Of a stretch of 64,000 nt of DNA, positions 43,787 to 53,357 are shown one piece after another. The notes below the pieces were generated by a model. That model made no database searches. It saw nothing but the letters and a program-made list of their open reading frames with translations, and was not told the DNA's origin. Position 1 is the first letter of the stretch. Every line of letters starts with the position of its first letter. Source of the DNA: an uncultured Aquimarina sp. GTDB lineage: Bacteria > Bacteroidota > Bacteroidia > Flavobacteriales > Flavobacteriaceae. The stretch spans positions 174,316 to 238,315 of the forward strand of contig CANMLU010000009.1 in NCBI GenBank assembly GCA_947498815.1. Reading direction: 5' to 3'. The position numbers and the translations under genes are program-made.

Positions 43787-46700
43787 GTACTGAATTTTGT
43801 TCTTTAATAGCTCGTTCTACTTCTTCTTTGGTTATCTTATTTCCTGTTACTAACCATTTGGTTCCCACTTTTACATTATTACTAAAAGATAAAAACAATG
43901 GCAACATTAATAACGTAAGTACAGTTGCAAAACCAATTCCATAGGCAATGGAGATCGCCATGGGTTTTAAAAATTGTGCTTGCCTACTTTTTTCCAATAA
44001 TAGAGGCGCTAGCCCTGCAATGGTGGTTAATGAGGTCAAAAAGATAGCTCTAAAACGTGATCGCCCGGCTTCGTACAACGCATTATTAAATGTTAATCCT
44101 TGTCGCAAGAAGCTATTAAATTTTTCGATCAATACTAAACCGTCATTAACCATAATTCCTATTAAAGCAATAATCCCTAATGCCGATAACACGTTAATCG
44201 AAAAACCATGAATAAAATGGCCCCATGCTACTGCCGTTAAACTAAAAGGTATTAATAATAGTAGCAATAATGGCTGGCTATAGCTTCTAAACGTAAATGC
44301 AATAGTTATGTAAATCAAAAAGAATACAATCGGAAATACAATACCTGCAGACTTGGATATTTTTGAAGCTTCGCGATTCTGCCCTTCAAACGATGCTGTG
44401 ATTGTTGGGTATTTGGCTTGTAAATCAGGGATCACTATGGTTCTGATTTCATCTAATATATCGGTCGCGCTCTGACTTGGATCTTTTAAATCTGAAGAAA
44501 TCTGAATCTCACGCACTCCTTTTAAGTGGTTTATCGCCACATCACCACGCTCAATAGTATAGCTTGCAATCTCCTGAAGCGGGATTCTCTCTCCTGTTGG
44601 TGTAGCAATGCGCATTTCATCAAGATTATTGATTGAGGATCTGTTTTCTCGATCATAACGCACCCATACCCTTATCTCATCTTGTCCTCTTTGGAAACGT
44701 TGCGCCTGGACCCCAAAAAATCCGGCTCGCACCTGATCCATTACACTACGCAGATCGAGTCCAAGAAGATATGCATTTTCTTTAAGCTGCAAACGAACTT
44801 CTTTAATCCCAGCAGGATCATTATCGGCCACATCTTTTAACCTGGGATCATCTTCAAGAACCTTTTTTAACTCTACTTTGGCAGCCTTCAATTCCTGAAT
44901 ATTATTACTTAATAGTGAAACTGAAACTGGGCTTCCTCCAAAATTACCTCCGGATCCAAAAATAAGGCGTTCCGTACCAAAAACGGGACCCACTTTTTCT
45001 CGTAATCTATTGGCTACAATAGCAGAATTTATTATATCGGGGCGCTCCTCGCCAGGTAACATATTGATATTTAATGATGCACTGGACGAAGTATTGATAT
45101 TTTTAATGATATTTTCAAAAAGCTGCTTCCCTTCATACTCCTCTCCTTTCAGATATTCTTCTGTCAATTCTTTGTTTACAATCCAGGCCTTCTTTTCGAT
45201 CATTGAAATAATTGAGTCTGTAACCTTTTCATTGGTTCCATTTGGCATTCCAAGATCCACTTGTACTCTGTCACTAGCTATTCTTGGAAACAGTGTGACA
45301 CCGATAATTCCGCCTCCAATAGAGCCAATCGTTAAAATCAAAGCGACAGCAAAAAACGAGAACGTCAACATCTTATTGCGTATTGTAAAAAGCAATGCAG
45401 GACTATAGATCTTATCACGCAACCATTTCATGATTTTATCTCCAAATTGATTGATATATCTCATTTTTGAGAAGAAATTGGCAATACTGCCCTTTGGCGC
45501 GCTCTCTTTTTTCGCCTGTAATGCTTTTGAATGCGCCAAATGCGCGGGAAGAATAATAAGGGCTTCGACCAAAGACACGGCCAGTGTAAGGATTACTACC
45601 GTTGAAACTTCACCAAAAAACTCTCCTATTCTTCCATCGAGAAACAAGAATGTCGAAAATGCCAATATTGTAGTTACTATAGCAGAAACTATAGGTGGGA
45701 TCACTTCCATAGTTCCATCTATTGCAGCTTGAACCGGGCTTTTTCCTTTTTCATAGTGTTGGTAGATATTTTCGGCAATTACAATCCCATCATCAACCAA
45801 TATTCCGATTACAATGATCATCCCAAAAAGCGATAGTACATTGATGGTCACATCAAATTGCCCCGCAAAGATGAACATTCCCAAAAAGGCGACAGGTAAT
45901 CCAAATGCTACCCAAAAAGCTAGTCTGACATTTAAGAACAATGATAAAAATGTCAATACCAGAATCATCCCGATAATTGCATTTTCTGTAAGTAATGCGG
46001 TTCTTTGATTTAAAGTGATGGACAAATCCCGAACTACATTGAGCTGAACGTTATTATACTTTTGATTAAACTCCTCAATATAGTCTTTTACTTTATCTGC
46101 CGAAGAGATTAAATCTTCATTATTGGTACTGGTCACCGTTATATTTACAGAAAGATCATCGTTAAAATAGGATGCGTTAGGAGTTTCAGAGAATCGATCT
46201 CTTACTATAGCTACATCTTTTAATCGAATTGCCTTACCAGTTGGGTCGGCACGTACGATAAGGTTTGATAATTCGTCACCATAATACGACCTGTTATTGG
46301 CTCTGATAAGGTACTCCTCGGCATCTGTTTTTATATTTCCACCTGTTACCAAAATATTGGCATTACCTACAGCTTGCGCAACATCATTAAACGTTAAACT
46401 ATACGCCAATAAATCATTTTCGTTAACCGCTATTTCTATTTCTTCCTGGGGATATCCCGAAACACTAATTTGTGATATTCCATCAATGGTGCGTAGATCA
46501 TTCTCGATCTGTCTTCCTATTTGTTTTAGTGTTGCTAAAGGAATATTAGTACCGCTCACCGCAAAACTAATCGTTTGCCGAACTTCTTCTCTTTTACCTA
46601 CGATCAAAGGTTCCATCCCAACTGGAAATGAAGGCACTCTATCTACGGCATTTTTAACCTCCAAAAGCATGAAGTCTATGTTTTCATCTTTTGTAATTTC

Positions 46701-46982
46701 TACAGTAATGGTTCCACTATTTTCTTGAGAAGTCGAAGTCACTCTATCTACTCCCTCAAGACCTTTGAGGTTATCTTCTATCTTGAGTACAACACCCTCT
46801 TCGATTTCCTGGGGTGATGCTCCAGGATAGGTCACATTTATGTTTATAATCTTGGAATCTACCAATGGGAAGAATGAAGATTTTAAAGATAGGGCTCCCA
46901 CTATACCGAAGACAAAAAATGCCAATACAATAACATTTACAGCTACATGATACTTAATAAAATATGCGATTACCTTTCTCAT
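43758..46982 (-). CDS. RND-family efflux pump permease
   Basis: 1074 residues, full length for the hydrophobe/amphiphile exporter class. 12 transmembrane helices in the usual 1+5+1+5 arrangement with two large periplasmic loops. The helix-4 proton-relay acidic pair is in IGILVDDGIVIAENIY, and the matching position of the second half is IGIMVNDGLVLIEKF. N-terminal MRKVIAYFIKYHVAVNVIVL is typical. Its stop/start overlaps the adaptor gene by 1 nt. Substrate cannot be told; linkage to a MarR regulator points to toxic small molecules or host or algal compounds. Confidence 0.94.
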   Translation of the reverse strand: MRKVIAYFIKYHVAVNVIVLAFFVFGIVGALSLKSSFFPLVDSKIININVTYPGASPQEIEEGVVLKIEDNLKGLEGVDRVTSTSQENSGTITVEITKDENIDFMLLEVKNAVDRVPSFPVGMEPLIVGKREEVRQTISFAVSGTNIPLATLKQIGRQIENDLRTIDGISQISVSGYPQEEIEIAVNENDLLAYSLTFNDVAQAVGNANILVTGGNIKTDAEEYLIRANNRSYYGDELSNLIVRADPTGKAIRLKDVAIVRDRFSETPNASYFNDDLSVNITVTSTNNEDLISSADKVKDYIEEFNQKYNNVQLNVVRDLSITLNQRTALLTENAIIGMILVLTFLSLFLNVRLAFWVAFGLPVAFLGMFIFAGQFDVTINVLSLFGMIIVIGILVDDGIVIAENIYQHYEKGKSPVQAAIDGTMEVIPPIVSAIVTTILAFSTFLFLDGRIGEFFGEVSTVVILTLAVSLVEALIILPAHLAHSKALQAKKESAPKGSIANFFSKMRYINQFGDKIMKWLRDKIYSPALLFTIRNKMLTFSFFAVALILTIGSIGGGIIGVTLFPRIASDRVQVDLGMPNGTNEKVTDSIISMIEKKAWIVNKELTEEYLKGEEYEGKQLFENIIKNINTSSSASLNINMLPGEERPDIINSAIVANRLREKVGPVFGTERLIFGSGGNFGGSPVSVSLLSNNIQELKAAKVELKKVLEDDPRLKDVADNDPAGIKEVRLQLKENAYLLGLDLRSVMDQVRAGFFGVQAQRFQRGQDEIRVWVRYDRENRSSINNLDEMRIATPTGERIPLQEIASYTIERGDVAINHLKGVREIQISSDLKDPSQSATDILDEIRTIVIPDLQAKYPTITASFEGQNREASKISKSAGIVFPIVFFLIYITIAFTFRSYSQPLLLLLLIPFSLTAVAWGHFIHGFSINVLSALGIIALIGIMVNDGLVLIEKFNSFLRQGLTFNNALYEAGRSRFRAIFLTSLTTIAGLAPLLLEKSRQAQFLKPMAISIAYGIGFATVLTLLMLPLFLSFSNNVKVGTKWLVTGNKITKEEVERAIKEQNSVHEEQHELQV

Positions 46983-48136
46983 TATTGTGCTACATTACGA
47001 TTAGGACTAGCTGCTTTTTTTGGTTTTCCAGAGCCATATACCGAGATCAACATCCCTGCATATGCTCCGGGCACACTCTTTGCCAGCATTATGGTTTGAT
47101 CAGGTATGCCTTTAAGAACAACTTTTTTATCAGAAAAATAAACCGGATTTACATCTACAACATCCAAAATACTATCTCTAACCACAAAAATCTTATCCCC
47201 TTCTTGTAATAAGCTTCGATCAATTTCGATAGCATTCTCTTCTGTTTTCGCATCAAGATTTGCTTCGAGATACATTCCTTCTCTAAGGGATGGTTCTGCT
47301 ACTTCAATAAAAGCAGTTATCGTTTGTGTAGCTTGATCCACACTACCATTAATTCGAGTTACGACTCCTGTAAAGGTTTTGGTTTTATTTAAATTGGACA
47401 GTTCTACAGATTTTCCAATTCGAAGTAAATCGCCAAATTCCTTACCGATCGCAACTTCCATCTCATATACATCTGTATCAATATACTCTCCTAGCTTTTG
47501 TCCTTGACGAATCAATGTTCCCTCATTTACCAAAGCTTCAGTAAGCACACCATCAAAGGGAGCAGAAATAGTATATTTTGCAAGGCGTTGCTCCAGATTT
47601 TTTACATTATAGTATGTGGTATATATATTTCTTCCGGTAATAAAATACTTTTCTTTTTCCGAAGTAGTTTCGGGTAGTTTGGGTGTAGATTTGTTCATAT
47701 CCAAACCGTTAAGGTAATTTTGCCATTTATCATACACTTCTGGGTAATCCAAACGTAAATCTGGCATTATAGAAGTTATGAGATTATACAAATTGCTTTT
47801 GGCGGATTGTACACTTGCGTAATATTCTGAAGCATCTATTCTTATGAGTGCTTGCCCTCTTTTATATTTTTGACCTGTTTTGAAAAGCTTGGATCCTACT
47901 TTAAATACTCCCTGAACTTCCGAATATAATTCCAACCTTCTTTTTGCTGTTAAATTTCCGTTTGCAGCAATTTGAATAGGAATAGTTTTATTTCTTACCG
48001 TATCCACAAAAACTGTTTTGACTACTTTTGCTGGCCTGGGTTTTGGTCTTCTTTTACTATCTATTATTTTTTTCGCAAAAAAAACGGCACCTACAATTAA
48101 TAATAATCCAAGGATAGAAAGTATAATGTTTCTCAT
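46982..48136 (-). CDS. Membrane fusion (HlyD/AcrA-type) efflux adaptor
   Basis: 384 residues. An N-terminal transmembrane anchor (IILSILGLLLIVGAVFFAKK) is used in place of a lipoprotein signal. Then the barrel-sandwich hybrid (ELYSEVQGVFKVGSKLFKTG..., KYTISAPFDGVLTEALVNEG) encloses an alpha-hairpin, followed by the beta-barrel (VATRINGSVDQATQTITAFIEV) and membrane-proximal domains. It bridges pump and TolC channel. First gene of the three-gene operon, 174 nt after a separate marR gene on the same strand. Confidence 0.92.
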   Translation of the reverse strand: MRNIILSILGLLLIVGAVFFAKKIIDSKRRPKPRPAKVVKTVFVDTVRNKTIPIQIAANGNLTAKRRLELYSEVQGVFKVGSKLFKTGQKYKRGQALIRIDASEYYASVQSAKSNLYNLITSIMPDLRLDYPEVYDKWQNYLNGLDMNKSTPKLPETTSEKEKYFITGRNIYTTYYNVKNLEQRLAKYTISAPFDGVLTEALVNEGTLIRQGQKLGEYIDTDVYEMEVAIGKEFGDLLRIGKSVELSNLNKTKTFTGVVTRINGSVDQATQTITAFIEVAEPSLREGMYLEANLDAKTEENAIEIDRSLLQEGDKIFVVRDSILDVVDVNPVYFSDKKVVLKGIPDQTIMLAKSVPGAYAGMLISVYGSGKPKKAASPNRNVAQ

Positions 48137-48254
48137 CTATTGTTTTGTTTAATCTTTGGGAATGAAAAGTTACACAAAACTATCAACAACAATGCTAGTT
48201 TGCCGTTAAAGAACTCATAAAAAGTCAAACCTCATTTTCACTAATCTACTAAAA

Positions 48255-48286
48255 CAAAAAAAACACCTACCAAGTAGATGTTTTTT
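48255..48286 (-). terminator. Terminator after marR
   Basis: CATCTAC / GTAGGTG (one G:T pair) with a short loop, flanked by A/T runs that become a T-tract on the minus strand. It lies between marR and the efflux operon, suggesting that the two are separate or attenuated transcripts. Confidence 0.7.
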
Positions 48287-48310
48287 AAGATAAATTCTAT
48301 TTCTTTACTA

Positions 48311-48769
48311 TTATTCTTCTGCTATTTCAGCAATTTTTGCCTTAACTTTTTGCAGGGCAGTAATTAGAACCTCAATTTCTTGATCATTAAGACTTTCTTG
48401 CACAGCGGGGATTAAATCGTACATTATTGGTTGTACTTTCTCGATAACTTCTTTCCCATGGTCGGTTAAAAAGATACGATTTACTCGTCTATCATTTTCA
48501 TCGCTTTTCCTAACTACAAGATCTTTGCTTTCCATGGTATTTACCAATCGTGTCATTGACGTTTTATCCCGGTGGGTGATAAAAGCAAGATCATTTTGAG
48601 GTTGCCCATCATTTACATGTAATCGTTTTAAAACACTCCATTGCTCTTTGGATAAATCCAGGCCGTTTTCGCCAAAAGCTTTTTGAACCAAAAACCCAAA
48701 GTCGTAGTGAATCTTTCCTACCCAAGATAATGCATGGGAATTTAAATCGATTGCCTTTGTATTATTCAT
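48311..48769 (-). CDS. MarR-family transcriptional regulator
   Basis: 152 residues: a helical dimerisation region, then the winged helix around residues 55-105 (DLAFITHRDKTSMTRLVNTM and the wing with DENDRRVNRIFLTDHG, the conserved MarR D-x-R-D/S-x-R block). Probably a local repressor of the efflux operon downstream that is relieved by pump substrates. No effector pocket can be read from the sequence. Confidence 0.92.
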   Translation of the reverse strand: MNNTKAIDLNSHALSWVGKIHYDFGFLVQKAFGENGLDLSKEQWSVLKRLHVNDGQPQNDLAFITHRDKTSMTRLVNTMESKDLVVRKSDENDRRVNRIFLTDHGKEVIEKVQPIMYDLIPAVQESLNDQEIEVLITALQKVKAKIAEIAEE

Positions 48770-48978
48770 AAATACTCATGTTTAATTTTCAACTACAAAA
48801 ATATTCATAAAAATCTAGTTGTACCTGCAACTAACGATAAAAATATCGTAAAAGTATTATTGGTTTTTTAAGGTAACCATAAGGTAACATTCGGTTTTTT
48901 TAGACATTCTCAAAAAAGTATGGTTTCTACTTCGAAGAAAGTAAAAATAGAGTACAATTTTAGTGAATCACTAAACAT

Positions 48979-50895
48979 TTACGAAATTGAATCTATATCC
49001 TCCTGTATGCTTTCCCAATCTTCCATTAATAAGGCTAATTGGTCTTTTTTGTCTTGATAGGTATCAAAAAAGTTAGGTTGTGCTATAGTTTGATCATAAT
49101 TAATTGCCAGCTCAACATCAATTTCTTTGATTTCATTCTCGAGTTTATTGATTTTCGCCTCGACATTACTAAGTTTATTATTAAGAGACTTTAATTTTTT
49201 TTGATCTTCATAAGACTGCTTTGCGGTCTCTTTGGTACTCGAGGTTTCTTTGACTTGTTTGTCTTTCTTTTCTATTTCACGAAGATCACTAACTCGTCTT
49301 TCTTCTAAATAGAAATTAATATCACCCAGGTATTCTTTAATTTTTTTGTCCTTAAACTCGTACACAGTATTACTTAATCCCTGTAGAAAATCTCTATCGT
49401 GAGAAACCAAAATTAGCGTTCCTTCAAAGGTCTTTAATGCTTCTTTTAGTACATTTTTTGATTTGATATCAAGGTGATTGGTAGGCTCATCCATAACCAA
49501 TACATTAAATGGCTGCAAAAGCATTTTGCATAATGCCAATCTATTACGTTCTCCTCCAGACAGTACTTTTACCTTTTTATCGACTTCATCTCCTCTAAAC
49601 AAGAAGGCACCCAACATATCACGAACTTTACTTCTGGTTTTCTCGTCGGCAGCATGAATCATCGTGTCATGAACGGTTAACTCGCCATCCAAATATTCGG
49701 ATTGGTTCTGAGCAAAATATCCAATCTGTACATTATGCCCAAGCTTAAATACTCCGTCATAGGAGATTTCATTTATTATAATCTTAGCCAATGTAGATTT
49801 ACCCTGACCATTTTGACCCACAAATGCTATTTTGGATCCACGTTCTACCAGTAAATCTATATTTTTTAAAATTTCCTTTTCTCCATAGTTTTTCCCTACA
49901 CTTTCGGCCTCGATAACTACTTTACCGGGTTGCACACTTATGGGGAAATTAATATTCATGACCGCATTATCATCTTCATCAACCTCAATTCTGTCGATCT
50001 TATCCAGTTTTTTGATGAGTGACTGTGCCATAGAAGCCTTAGAAGCCTTGGCTCTGAATTTTTCTATCAATTTTTCTGTTTGTTCAATCTGCTTAGATTG
50101 ATTTTTTTGGGTTGCCAGTTGTTGTTCTCTAATCTCTTTACGCAACACCAGATATTTTGAATATGGTTTGTTGTAGTCATAGATACGACCCAAAGAAATC
50201 TCGATGGTTCTATTGGTCACATTATCCAAGAACATTTTATCATGCGAAACAATAACTACAACACCGGGATAATTTTTAAGGAAATTTTCTAACCAAATAA
50301 TAGATTCTATATCCAAATGGTTTGTAGGCTCATCCAATAATAAAATATCATTATTCTGAAGTAAGAGTTTGGCCAGTTCAATTCTCATACGCCACCCACC
50401 AGAAAACGTATCTGTTAATCGATTAAAATCTTCACGAACAAATCCAAGCCCATGTAAAACTCTTTCTGTCTCTCCTTGATAGTTATACCCACCAATAATC
50501 TCATAATGATGCGTATGATCACTTAAATCCGTAATAAGCTGATTGTAACTCTCACTTTCATAATCTGTGCGTTCTGCCAGCTGCGCATTGATATCTGCTA
50601 TTTCACGTTCGATCTTTTTAATTTCGATAAAGGCTTCATAAGCTTCTTCAAGTACTGTTCGACCTTGGGTAAAATCAATATCCTGTTTCAGGAAACCTAT
50701 TTTTATTTCTTTGTCCATCGCAATCTGACCAGAATCTGGCTCTTGTTCCTTGGACAAAATTTTGAGCATGGTAGACTTCCCAGCTCCATTTTTTCCTACC
50801 AACCCTACGCGATCTCCAACACTCAGCATAAAGCTTATTTCTTCGAAAAGATACTCTCCTCCAAATGAAATCGATAAGTTATGTATGTTTAACAT
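48979..50895 (-). CDS. ABC-F family ATPase (Uup/EttA-like)
   Basis: The start at 50895 (MLNIHNLSISFGGEYLFEEI) is chosen; a start 81 nt further upstream would enter the divergent gene and add non-conserved sequence. 638 residues with two ABC domains and no membrane part. Walker A GLVGKNGAGKST and FVGQNGQGKST; signatures FSGGWRMRIELAK and LSGGERNRLALCK; both Walker B read DEPTNHLD. The interdomain linker is helical and charged (EQTEKLIEKFRAKASKA), the C-terminus a coiled coil as in Uup. ABC-F proteins act on ribosomes (stalled translation, antibiotic protection) or, for Uup, on DNA branch structures. Confidence 0.93.
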   Translation of the reverse strand: MLNIHNLSISFGGEYLFEEISFMLSVGDRVGLVGKNGAGKSTMLKILSKEQEPDSGQIAMDKEIKIGFLKQDIDFTQGRTVLEEAYEAFIEIKKIEREIADINAQLAERTDYESESYNQLITDLSDHTHHYEIIGGYNYQGETERVLHGLGFVREDFNRLTDTFSGGWRMRIELAKLLLQNNDILLLDEPTNHLDIESIIWLENFLKNYPGVVVIVSHDKMFLDNVTNRTIEISLGRIYDYNKPYSKYLVLRKEIREQQLATQKNQSKQIEQTEKLIEKFRAKASKASMAQSLIKKLDKIDRIEVDEDDNAVMNINFPISVQPGKVVIEAESVGKNYGEKEILKNIDLLVERGSKIAFVGQNGQGKSTLAKIIINEISYDGVFKLGHNVQIGYFAQNQSEYLDGELTVHDTMIHAADEKTRSKVRDMLGAFLFRGDEVDKKVKVLSGGERNRLALCKMLLQPFNVLVMDEPTNHLDIKSKNVLKEALKTFEGTLILVSHDRDFLQGLSNTVYEFKDKKIKEYLGDINFYLEERRVSDLREIEKKDKQVKETSSTKETAKQSYEDQKKLKSLNNKLSNVEAKINKLENEIKEIDVELAINYDQTIAQPNFFDTYQDKKDQLALLMEDWESIQEDIDSIS

Positions 50896-50953
50896 CAGCT
50901 TTTGAATATTTTGTGCAAAGATGATTAATTTTGCGTTAGCAAAAAAGCCGCTT

Positions 50954-51340
50954 ATGAACTTCTTAAAAGGGACCAAAATTTATAGCATTTTTACAGGGAG
51001 TTGTCCTGTATGCCAACAAGAAAGTATGTATATGGAATCTAATCCATATAAATTAAGTCAAACTTTAAAAATGCATGAACGCTGTAGTCATTGTGACACC
51101 AAATATAAGATTGAGCCTTCCTTTTTTTATGGCGCTATGTATGTAAGTTATCCTGTGGGCATTGCATTTGCTGTAGCTGCATTTGTGATTAGCTATCTTT
51201 TGTTGAAACTTAACCTGGTTATTACTTTTTTAATAATCGCAGCAACGATGATTATTTGTTTACCTATTATTCTAAGATTATCCAGAAATATCTGGATCAA
51301 CTTTTTTATGCACTATAATAAAGAGAAAAGTTTATCGTAG
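50954..51340 (+). CDS. DUF983 membrane protein
   Basis: The start at 50954 (MNFLKGTKIYSIFTGSCPVC) gives the usual family N-terminus. 128 residues. A Cys-rich zinc-like head, CPVCQQ...CSHCDTKY, is followed by two transmembrane helices (about 65-85 and 90-110). DUF983 proteins are unexplained; in alpha-proteobacteria they are often near cytochrome oxidase genes, not so here. It is divergent from the ABC-F gene (58 nt between starts), and its 3' end overlaps the opposing oxidoreductase gene by 9 nt. Confidence 0.88.
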   Translation: MNFLKGTKIYSIFTGSCPVCQQESMYMESNPYKLSQTLKMHERCSHCDTKYKIEPSFFYGAMYVSYPVGIAFAVAAFVISYLLLKLNLVITFLIIAATMIICLPIILRLSRNIWINFFMHYNKEKSLS

Positions 51341-52378
51341 TTTTTCGAAGCGCTTAATATCGACCTCCTTATCCAGAGGAATTCCTTTTTCGATATATTG
51401 AAATAAGTTTTCGGCAACAGAAGGACCAATAAGTATTCCTCTACTACCCAAACCATTAAGAATATGAACATTTTTATGATCTGGATGTGTGCCTATCAAG
51501 GGCCTCCTGTCTCTTACAGTGGGTCTAATTCCGGCTACTTGATCAACAACTTCGTAGTTCACCTTTAGAAAACTTTCCAACTTTTCTTGTATTTCTTTTT
51601 TTGCACTATTCGTCGTTTGAGACGTCTTGTCCTGGTTATTATACGTGGCTCCAACCTTATAGAAGTCATCTCCCAGAGGAATAATGAATACAGAAGATTT
51701 TACTGCTTCCTCTAATTTTAGCTCTTTAGATTTAATAATAAGATACTCTCCTTTATTACCTACTAGGGGCAAATAATTAAAAAATGGGTTGTTTATAACT
51801 CCAAAGCCTTCTGTAAATATGATATTTTTTGCTTTCTGTTCTTTATATATAACCATATCATCTTTAAGAATTAGCTGGTTATATTCAAATGATTCATTGA
51901 TTACCTGTTCATTTTGCTTAAGATACTGCAAGTAGCTTGATAACATCCCTTTAATATCAATTCTACCGGTATGTTTTACTTTACCATACTTATATGGAAT
52001 ATCCAAAGCAGGGTTTGTATTATTAATCAAATCCGAGGTAAGAAACTCCTCTAAAATTGGTTTATCACATGCTTCAAACCAAGTATTTTGTTCTTCGACG
52101 GAATTGAATCTACGCAATACCGGAAGATCAAAAACCAGAGATTCTTGAAATTTATTTTCAATGTTTCTATAAAAGGGTAATGCTTTTTGGTGTTGCTGTA
52201 AAGATTGCCATGCGGGCGTGAAACGTTTTAAAATCACAGGATTATAAAGCCCTCCAGCCACTCTTGATGATTTTTGTGAATCATCTTCGTACACAACGAA
52301 TGATTGATCTTCATTTACTAACTGCTCAACAAAAGACAATCCCGAGAGTCCAAAACCAACAACAATATAATCCAGCAT
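51332..52378 (-). CDS. FAD-dependent oxidoreductase (DAO family)
   Basis: 348 residues. The N-terminal dinucleotide-binding fold is YIVVGFGLSGLSFVEQL (G-x-G-x-x-G). The C-terminal FAD loop is VAGIRPTVRDRRPLIGTHPD, with HILNGLGSRGILIGPS, both characteristic of D-amino-acid-oxidase-type flavoproteins. The substrate is probably an amine or amino acid, but nothing in the context says which. Convergent with the DUF983 gene. Confidence 0.85.
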   Translation of the reverse strand: MLDYIVVGFGLSGLSFVEQLVNEDQSFVVYEDDSQKSSRVAGGLYNPVILKRFTPAWQSLQQHQKALPFYRNIENKFQESLVFDLPVLRRFNSVEEQNTWFEACDKPILEEFLTSDLINNTNPALDIPYKYGKVKHTGRIDIKGMLSSYLQYLKQNEQVINESFEYNQLILKDDMVIYKEQKAKNIIFTEGFGVINNPFFNYLPLVGNKGEYLIIKSKELKLEEAVKSSVFIIPLGDDFYKVGATYNNQDKTSQTTNSAKKEIQEKLESFLKVNYEVVDQVAGIRPTVRDRRPLIGTHPDHKNVHILNGLGSRGILIGPSVAENLFQYIEKGIPLDKEVDIKRFEKLR

Positions 52379-52392
52379 AATGCAAAAATAAC

Positions 52393-52420
52393 AAAACGCC
52401 CAGCAAAAGCCGGGCGTTTT
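52393..52420 (-). terminator. Terminator of the gld operon
   Basis: AAAACGCCC-(A)-GC / GC-(C)-GGGCGTTTT with an AAAA loop, followed on the minus strand by a T-rich run. It lies 29 nt beyond the gldN stop. Confidence 0.88.
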
Positions 52421-52448
52421 ATATATAACTTATAGGGTATACCAGAGC

Positions 52449-53339
52449 TTAGTAACTCCACATATCCATTTCGAAATTCCGAATACTTTCCTTAATTCTT
52501 TCACTCTCAAGAAGCTGCATCAAGGCATTATCAACGATATAATCAGTAATCGCTCTATCTCCTTGTTCATTATCTTCTTTATAAATTACAGAATTAAAAC
52601 GTCTTGCATTAAGAATATGATCTAAAGTAAAAGGCATCGAAGTATTTCTTCTGTTAAAAGCCGATGTATTATGAAGAAGTTCTCTTACATCTGGGTACCA
52701 TACCCAAAATAAAGCAACCATGTCTGGCTCATCGTCATCGATAAAGTTAACATCTGGAGCTACAGGAGCTAATCCTAGCATTCTGTATCTCAATTCTCCC
52801 TGGCGTTTATCAAAATACCAATATCCTCTTATTTTATACTCTGCAATATCAGCTGAAGTAATATCTCTTCTGTTGATATATTGAGGATCTACTGTTTCTC
52901 CAGCATTATACTGCTCATATCCTAAATCTGTAGTATCGATTTTGGACATTGTAGATTCAAGATCCTGAAAAGTACGAGTTTCGGTAAAGTATGAATCTGA
53001 ATAAATATTCTTGATCTTACCGTTTTTAATATTCGCTACTAATACGTCATATAATGATCGACGATTTACACCAATATTATTTGTATCAATAGGGTAATAC
53101 AATGGAAAATTTATACGCTCATCAAGATCGATAGTTTCCCATGTAGTTTTAGCCCATAATACATCACGTTTATCTACATAGCCATACTCCAAAGGATGGT
53201 CATTATCATACATGATCTGTTCTGCTGTTTTCTTTCCTATGTCATCTGGCGTATCAGCATTTAATACATTCGTTTGACCATATGAAATTACAGAAACGAA
53301 AAGACCTAAAACGGTTAATACAAAATTTCTCAAATTCAT
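52449..53339 (-). CDS. gldN: Gliding motility/T9SS protein GldN
   Basis: 296 residues, signal peptide LTVLGLFVSVISYGQ. Periplasmic component that forms a ring with the lipoprotein GldK in the type IX secretion translocon (PorN counterpart). Family text includes AEQIMYDNDHPLEYGYVDKRDVLWAKT..., GYWYFDKRQGELRYRMLGLA and ELLHNTSAFNRRNTSMPF. Fourth gene of gldK-L-M-N, 18 nt after gldM. Secretion of proteins with type IX sorting domains, including the surface protein in this window, needs it. Confidence 0.96.
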   Translation of the reverse strand: MNLRNFVLTVLGLFVSVISYGQTNVLNADTPDDIGKKTAEQIMYDNDHPLEYGYVDKRDVLWAKTTWETIDLDERINFPLYYPIDTNNIGVNRRSLYDVLVANIKNGKIKNIYSDSYFTETRTFQDLESTMSKIDTTDLGYEQYNAGETVDPQYINRRDITSADIAEYKIRGYWYFDKRQGELRYRMLGLAPVAPDVNFIDDDEPDMVALFWVWYPDVRELLHNTSAFNRRNTSMPFTLDHILNARRFNSVIYKEDNEQGDRAITDYIVDNALMQLLESERIKESIRNFEMDMWSY

Positions 53340-53357
53340 AACTCTGTTAGTTTATTT

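Noticed and set aside
46297-46728. 143-codon open frame antisense to the RND pump gene
   Set aside because: Shadow of a long conserved gene; no signal, domain or leader of its own.
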